Assembly: GCA_030562195.1 (NCBI GenBank)
Contig: CM060199.1
Coordinates: 32,508,338 to 32,572,337 of the forward strand
DNA: 64,000 bases
Source: Nipponacmea schrenckii
Lineage: Eukaryota > Mollusca > Gastropoda > Lottiidae
Direction of reading: 5' to 3'
Numbering within the stretch: position 1 is the first letter of the stretch; the number at the start of each line of letters is the position of its first letter. Positions 59,401-64,000 of the stretch are shown here, piece by piece. Under the pieces are notes generated by a model. The model searched no databases and was not told the origin of the DNA. It was given only the letters and a program-made list of their open reading frames with translations. The position numbers and the translations under genes are program-made.

Positions 59401-60960
59401 ATACTAAAATTAGGAGGGCCAATCAAACAAACAGTAGGTCACCCTATTTATAGTCTACTGTATAGGCCTACCGTATGAAAGTTGACGGAGCGGCAACATT
59501 GAAAGCAGAATTATTGAAGGAAATGAGTCCAGAATGAATGATGATGTTAAAATTTGCACAAGTGCACATTCGCATTAAATAATTATTTATATGGTCTTTG
59601 ATTTAGTGAAGAGTCATAATTTCATAGAAAAAAAAATTGCCGTAGCCTAATACGCCATCTTGATTCCTGACGCAGGTGACGTCAATCAAACTCTATGATA
59701 AAATGTAGTCCGTAAAGGGGCGGAGCTTATATTGTCATCCTGTTTAACAGAAATAAACCGAATGCATGTGACCGCTGTTGTCCAATCAAATTACGTGATA
59801 CCGTGTAAACGGAATCTTGCAATTATCCAATATTATTCATAAAAAAAACACGTTATATTCTATTGTGATATTTAAAATTTAATAAGAAGCCTCATGAAGA
59901 GATTACGTAAGATATTATTATTTTTCATTTTTTATACTATCATAAAAACCATCAACCATCACTATTGGGTCTTCATTGTGCTGCTAGTAAGAACTTCTAT
60001 TTGTGAAACAGTAATTGAAATGAGTTATTTGTGTATTGTACAAAAGATTTCTCTTATATAGCTATTTCTTTTTAACAGCCAGCAATGAGAACAAAACCGT
60101 CTTTCCTCATTGCGAAAACACTTATTTCATCAAATACTTTTTAATTGTTATTAAAGTCTAGTCTATTTCAGTATCCCATTTTTCAATGTCAACAATGATT
60201 TCAGATAATAATTAGTGTTATTATTTCAATCCGCTATTTTGTCTTAAAGGTCATACATTGAACTAACATGGCGTCGTTTCATAAGATGGTAGATGGTACA
60301 ATGGTTATTTTGTTGTATTCAGTTAGTTTATTAAGAAGGATTGTTTTGATTGATGTAAATTATTGTTTATTCATGTGTGTAAATAGTTTACAGAACTATT
60401 ATAAAAACTACACACAAATCGTATAATCGAATTTACCTCTAACTAGAAATTTCTATATATTTCTTTCATCAAGAAAAAACGACTCGTCATTTAACTTTCA
60501 CTCGCAGATAATTCTGTACATACATGGATATGAAGGCCCAAAGTTCCTGGATGGACTGTGAGTATGACTGATTATCTTAGATAAAAAATATCCCTGCTTC
60601 TTGGATTAATGTACTTATCGTCAAACGACTGGTGAACGTGTCCCTTTAAGCTAGTACAATTTCAATTGGTTTATTTTTGCCAACTAAAAGAGAGACGATT
60701 ATAGTCTTATAGTATAAGTATCTACCATAAAATAAGAATATTACTGTGGTATAATTGCTTTGTTATTAAGGAAAGATGTATTATTTATACTAGTGCTATT
60801 TTATTCACTGTTAATGGTGTGTAGGTAGCAATTCATCTATTTATTTATAAACTACATCATAAATAGTTTTTTTTTTATAAAAACTGTTATTATACCATAC
60901 AGATTGATTTACTATTTCCCGTTTTTTGAAATGTCATCTGAATTTATTTAGTAGGTTTAT
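56480..60960. other. AT-rich intergenic DNA with no supported gene
   Basis: Short frames (57042-57302, 57481-57702, 57811-57999, 59035-59271) have no domain or splice support. 'tgacgtca' (near 59678) is a possible CRE-like site without a gene attached. A ~50-codon frame from ATG near 60270 is unsupported. Confidence 0.35.
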
Positions 60961-60962
60961 TC

Positions 60963-61045
60963 AGTGGCGTAACCAGCGGGGAGGCTAGAGCGCCCCCCCC
61001 CCCCCGATGGAACCCTTGCTCCCTCGCTTGCCCCCCCCCCACCCC
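60963..61045. repeat. possible DNA-transposon end 'cagtggcgtaaccag' with C-runs
   Basis: 'CAGTGGCGTAACCAG' followed by GC-rich sequence and long C-runs resembles the ends of some DNA transposons. The nearest candidate partner end is 'actacgccacgg' near 61808, but no target duplication is visible. Confidence 0.3.
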
Positions 61046-63190
61046 AAAATGAGATCAGTCGGTGCGGGTGTGGAATAGTTGAATCAGTCAATTTAATCAG
61101 TCAACCTTTTGCCATTGCCAGTTATTCCAAGGCACATAAACATAAGCCCAGACTGGACTTATCAGCATAACTGAAATAATACGATCAAAATATAATTATC
61201 TCATCTTAATAATAAGCAACACTAGAATTCGTTCTGTTTTTTTTTTAAACTCTGCCACAATGAGTTTCATCAATCTGTTTTAGTTCTAGAAGGCAGAAAT
61301 CATACTAAACCGTTTTCGCTATGTCGTGTGCAAAATAATATGAGAAATGTCAATTTCTGAGCTATTTTCAGAACACTAAGATTTACTTTCTCAACCAAAA
61401 AATGAATATTATGAAAGTTTATAACGTTCTGTCTTGACTAACATTCTTCAAGAAGGTAAAACAGTAGGCTGTTTTACTTGGGAATATGTACAAAATAAGT
61501 TAGTTTCATGATGGCCATTAGATCTCAGACCTCTCTTAAATAACACGAAGTTCTAGATAGCTTACATAGTTTTATAAGACATATTCAGCAATAATGTAAC
61601 AAACAAAACTGACGAAACCGAGAGAGACAATTAAAGAGGAAACTTTCGTATTAGATTCTGAAAAATTAATTGTTATGTGTAAGTAATTGTGAAGACTAGG
61701 TGGTTATTAGCGCCGTCTTATTGTGATAATCTCCAGAGAAATAAAAAGAATACGGCCATAAAACTACAATCAGAGTTTTATTCGTACTTTCACAGTCCTA
61801 TTTTATGATTACTACGCCACGGAGGTCTGTCTAAGAAGTAACTTTTAACGCTTGATTGCTATACGCTTGATCTAATTCTCACTTGACGATTTACAAGAAA
61901 TTTCAATGACATAATATTCATATAAATAATCTATGAGTAAGCTTCACTTAACACTTTATGCTGGGGAAGTTTTGCACTGAATATGATCTGGCTTCAAGAC
62001 GACCCTGTACTAAAATTATTGAACAGCTTCATTAATGACGATATACCAATGTAATTAGTATTAATAAAATGATGATCATAATGTTTTTAATTAGAAAAAA
62101 AAAATGTAAAAAAAAATTAAATAAAAAAAAAAAAAAAAAAACCCAAAACATGAAATGATTTCCTTAGAACCATTTTAACGACGAAAAGAAAATTTTGTTT
62201 GTACATTTTATTGCATTTTGATCAAGGACATTTTAAATCTAACTTTGATTTCTTTCATTACTTAAATTTACATAATAGAGTATGCTAAATTATATTAATT
62301 ACGTCAAAGTGAAAATCACTAAAATATCGCATTTATATTACCTTGACTCATAAAACATGACAGAAAACTTTGACCCCTTTTCAGACAGTTTTAGAATTAC
62401 ACTGCTCATTAAAAAGATCTTGGTCAAACGTTGTTTAATGGAGATTTAGTGTTACTAGCAGCCCAACACTTCTAATGATTGAACGGTTAATGATTCGATC
62501 GTCTTTCTCTTCAAATTCTATCATTCTGTCATAAAGACCTCATTTCAAATTGTGAATCGTCTATTCATTGACTTTTACCAGATATTACATGATGGATTCT
62601 CGTTCCTCGTCTAAGATAGATACATATCGTAAAACATTAGTTCTTTCGCATCAAAATCCTATTCATATTCTTCAAATTTAAATTATCCGGCTTATCAATA
62701 AAATAAAGTAGAAAAATTTACAAATGTGACAAGACGGATAGAGAAAGACATTAATTTTTTTCAAAATATCTCTGAAATCAGAGTATTATACACGTTGGTA
62801 ATAACCCTGTCACACCGGAAAGAAATCCGTGCGAGCTGCTTCTTCGAAGACGGGAATTTAACCAAGAAAGCGAAAAGGAAACGTATTAGATACCTTGATG
62901 TGAATTACCAAGCCCATATATTTTACTAGAAACGCACTTTTAGAACACAATGTGGCCGTATATGTTGTAAGTTGATAGCTTTATAGTAAATGTTACTGTT
63001 ATAGAAATTGTAAATATTAGGGATTTTTTCTTGCGTTTTCTTCACGACCGTGTTCATTTTTATTCGCCGTAAATCGCAAATAGTCCCCATCAAGTGTCAT
63101 GGGGCTGTAAGAGGTTTCTCACTAAAATGAAAAATCGATACCGGTCAGCAATGCATTCGGATGTGTCTTGTTTGTGTAGGCTGTTCACGT
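61046..63190. other. AT-rich intergenic DNA with no supported gene
   Basis: An A-run lies at about 62096-62142. A 67-codon frame at 62726-62929 has a basic stretch ('KKAKRKRIR') but no recognised domain. Confidence 0.35.
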
Positions 63191-63194
63191 TAGA

Positions 63195-63325
63195 TCCCTC
63201 TAGTACAATTAAGTGAACATTACCTAGATCAATTTATAGCGACAGGTCTTGTTTTCTGGACTTTCTTGTGCAATTAGTGGACATTAACTAGATCAATTCA
63301 TAGCGACAGCTCTGCTGGATTGTCT
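63195..63325 (+). repeat. 65 bp imperfect tandem duplication
   Basis: 'caatta..tg.acatta.ctagatcaatt.atagcgacag' occurs from 63206 and again from 63271. Confidence 0.75.
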
Positions 63326-63329
63326 ATAT

Positions 63330-64000
63330 ATTATTATATAGTTAGGGATATATAACAAATAGTTGAGTAACTTAAATCACTGAAAAATGTGCTATTCATA
63401 AAATGTCTGTTAGTTTGGAAACGATACCACTGAGGATATTACGCCTTCCATTAACTGACAATTTAGAACAAATAATTCATTAAAGGATGATACATCCATA
63501 TGTAAAAAAAATCAGGCTTTGTCTGTAACCTGTAACTCACTTAATAGGGTCTGATAAGGCCAAGCTGACTTCTTCTCTGATCTATGCCTTATCGAACTTT
63601 TCACTCTTGCCTTTGCTGACCAACAATTTCAATATACATGTATTCACTGATGCATCAGCACCACCGAACAGGCTGCTTTAAGTTTCCATGATATCTGTCC
63701 TTTTCATGAAAATGTTGGATCGTGTAGACAAGAATCCACAACAATTTTGTTGCTGATGATGTTTTGATCGTTTAGACAAGCAGACAGAACTGAGAGAATA
63801 TTATATCCACAGATAGTTGATTACAATACTAAGGTGGTTATAATGTATAAGAAAAAGTGATCTATGAAAGGGCTCAAAAGAGGGGGGGGGGTCAAAATAA
63901 GACGTGAACATAATGACCTAAGCCTCTTGAAACCAATAGATTTCTGAACGTAATTTGAAGCTTCTAGAGAGCTTAGTTTCCACTAGAAAAAGACCCTTCA
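63330..64000. other. intergenic DNA, no gene seen
   Basis: Nothing recognisable apart from a G-run near 63882-63891. Confidence 0.35.

Noticed and set aside
62726..62929. 67-codon frame with a basic stretch
   Set aside because: No family match recognised and no supporting signals.

Overview
The window is AT-rich animal DNA, most likely from a mollusc. The clues are spliced genes with GT-AG introns, intronless Toll-like receptors of the single-cysteine-cluster type, a DIRS tyrosine-recombinase retrotransposon, Tc1, Tigger, Harbinger and hAT relics, and degenerate tandem repeats carrying a 'tcaagggcaataactcaaaaac'-type motif. The species assignment is inference. Nothing looks bacterial.

Host genes are few. 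Two five-exon minus-strand genes (2575-6144 and 35429-38660) encode SLC35A-family nucleotide-sugar transporters. They have identical lengths for exons 1-4 and are clearly paralogs about 30 kb apart. A small two-exon plus-strand gene (19798-20660) encodes a 94-residue secreted peptide with five cysteines outside the signal region. A second copy of it lies inverted at 28951-29864 and is broken by a one-base insertion in exon 1. Two intronless Toll-like receptor genes (43757-45907 and 49657-51771) lie head-to-tail in a tandem segmental duplication that includes their flanks.

The rest is mostly mobile and repetitive DNA. From left to right: a degenerate tandem array (about 780-2170); a poly-T/ATT element with a ~102 bp minisatellite (6456-7161); a 479 bp MITE ending in TTAA (9321-9799); a decayed Tc1 (about 10860-11560); a non-LTR retrotransposon on the minus strand (about 12640-15740); a stretch that looks like error-rich assembly (about 15740-17830); a large inverted duplication (arms about 17838-20811 and 28808-30832). 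The spacer of that inverted duplication holds a foldback element, a ZMYM1/hAT relic, a minisatellite and a DIRS element. Further right are a 340 bp near-perfect tandem duplication, a 161 bp-period array, a Tigger/pogo relic, a Harbinger relic inside the first receptor unit, an L1/Tx1-like LINE inside the second, and a foldback element at 56129-56472. From about 56480 to the end I see no gene I can support.

The most informative points are comparative. The duplicated segments act as 'before and after' pairs. They show that the second receptor lost a 65 bp promoter segment containing the TATA-like box, that a Harbinger and a LINE sit at the same homologous site in the two receptor units, and that the inverted peptide-gene copy lost both its promoter and its reading frame.
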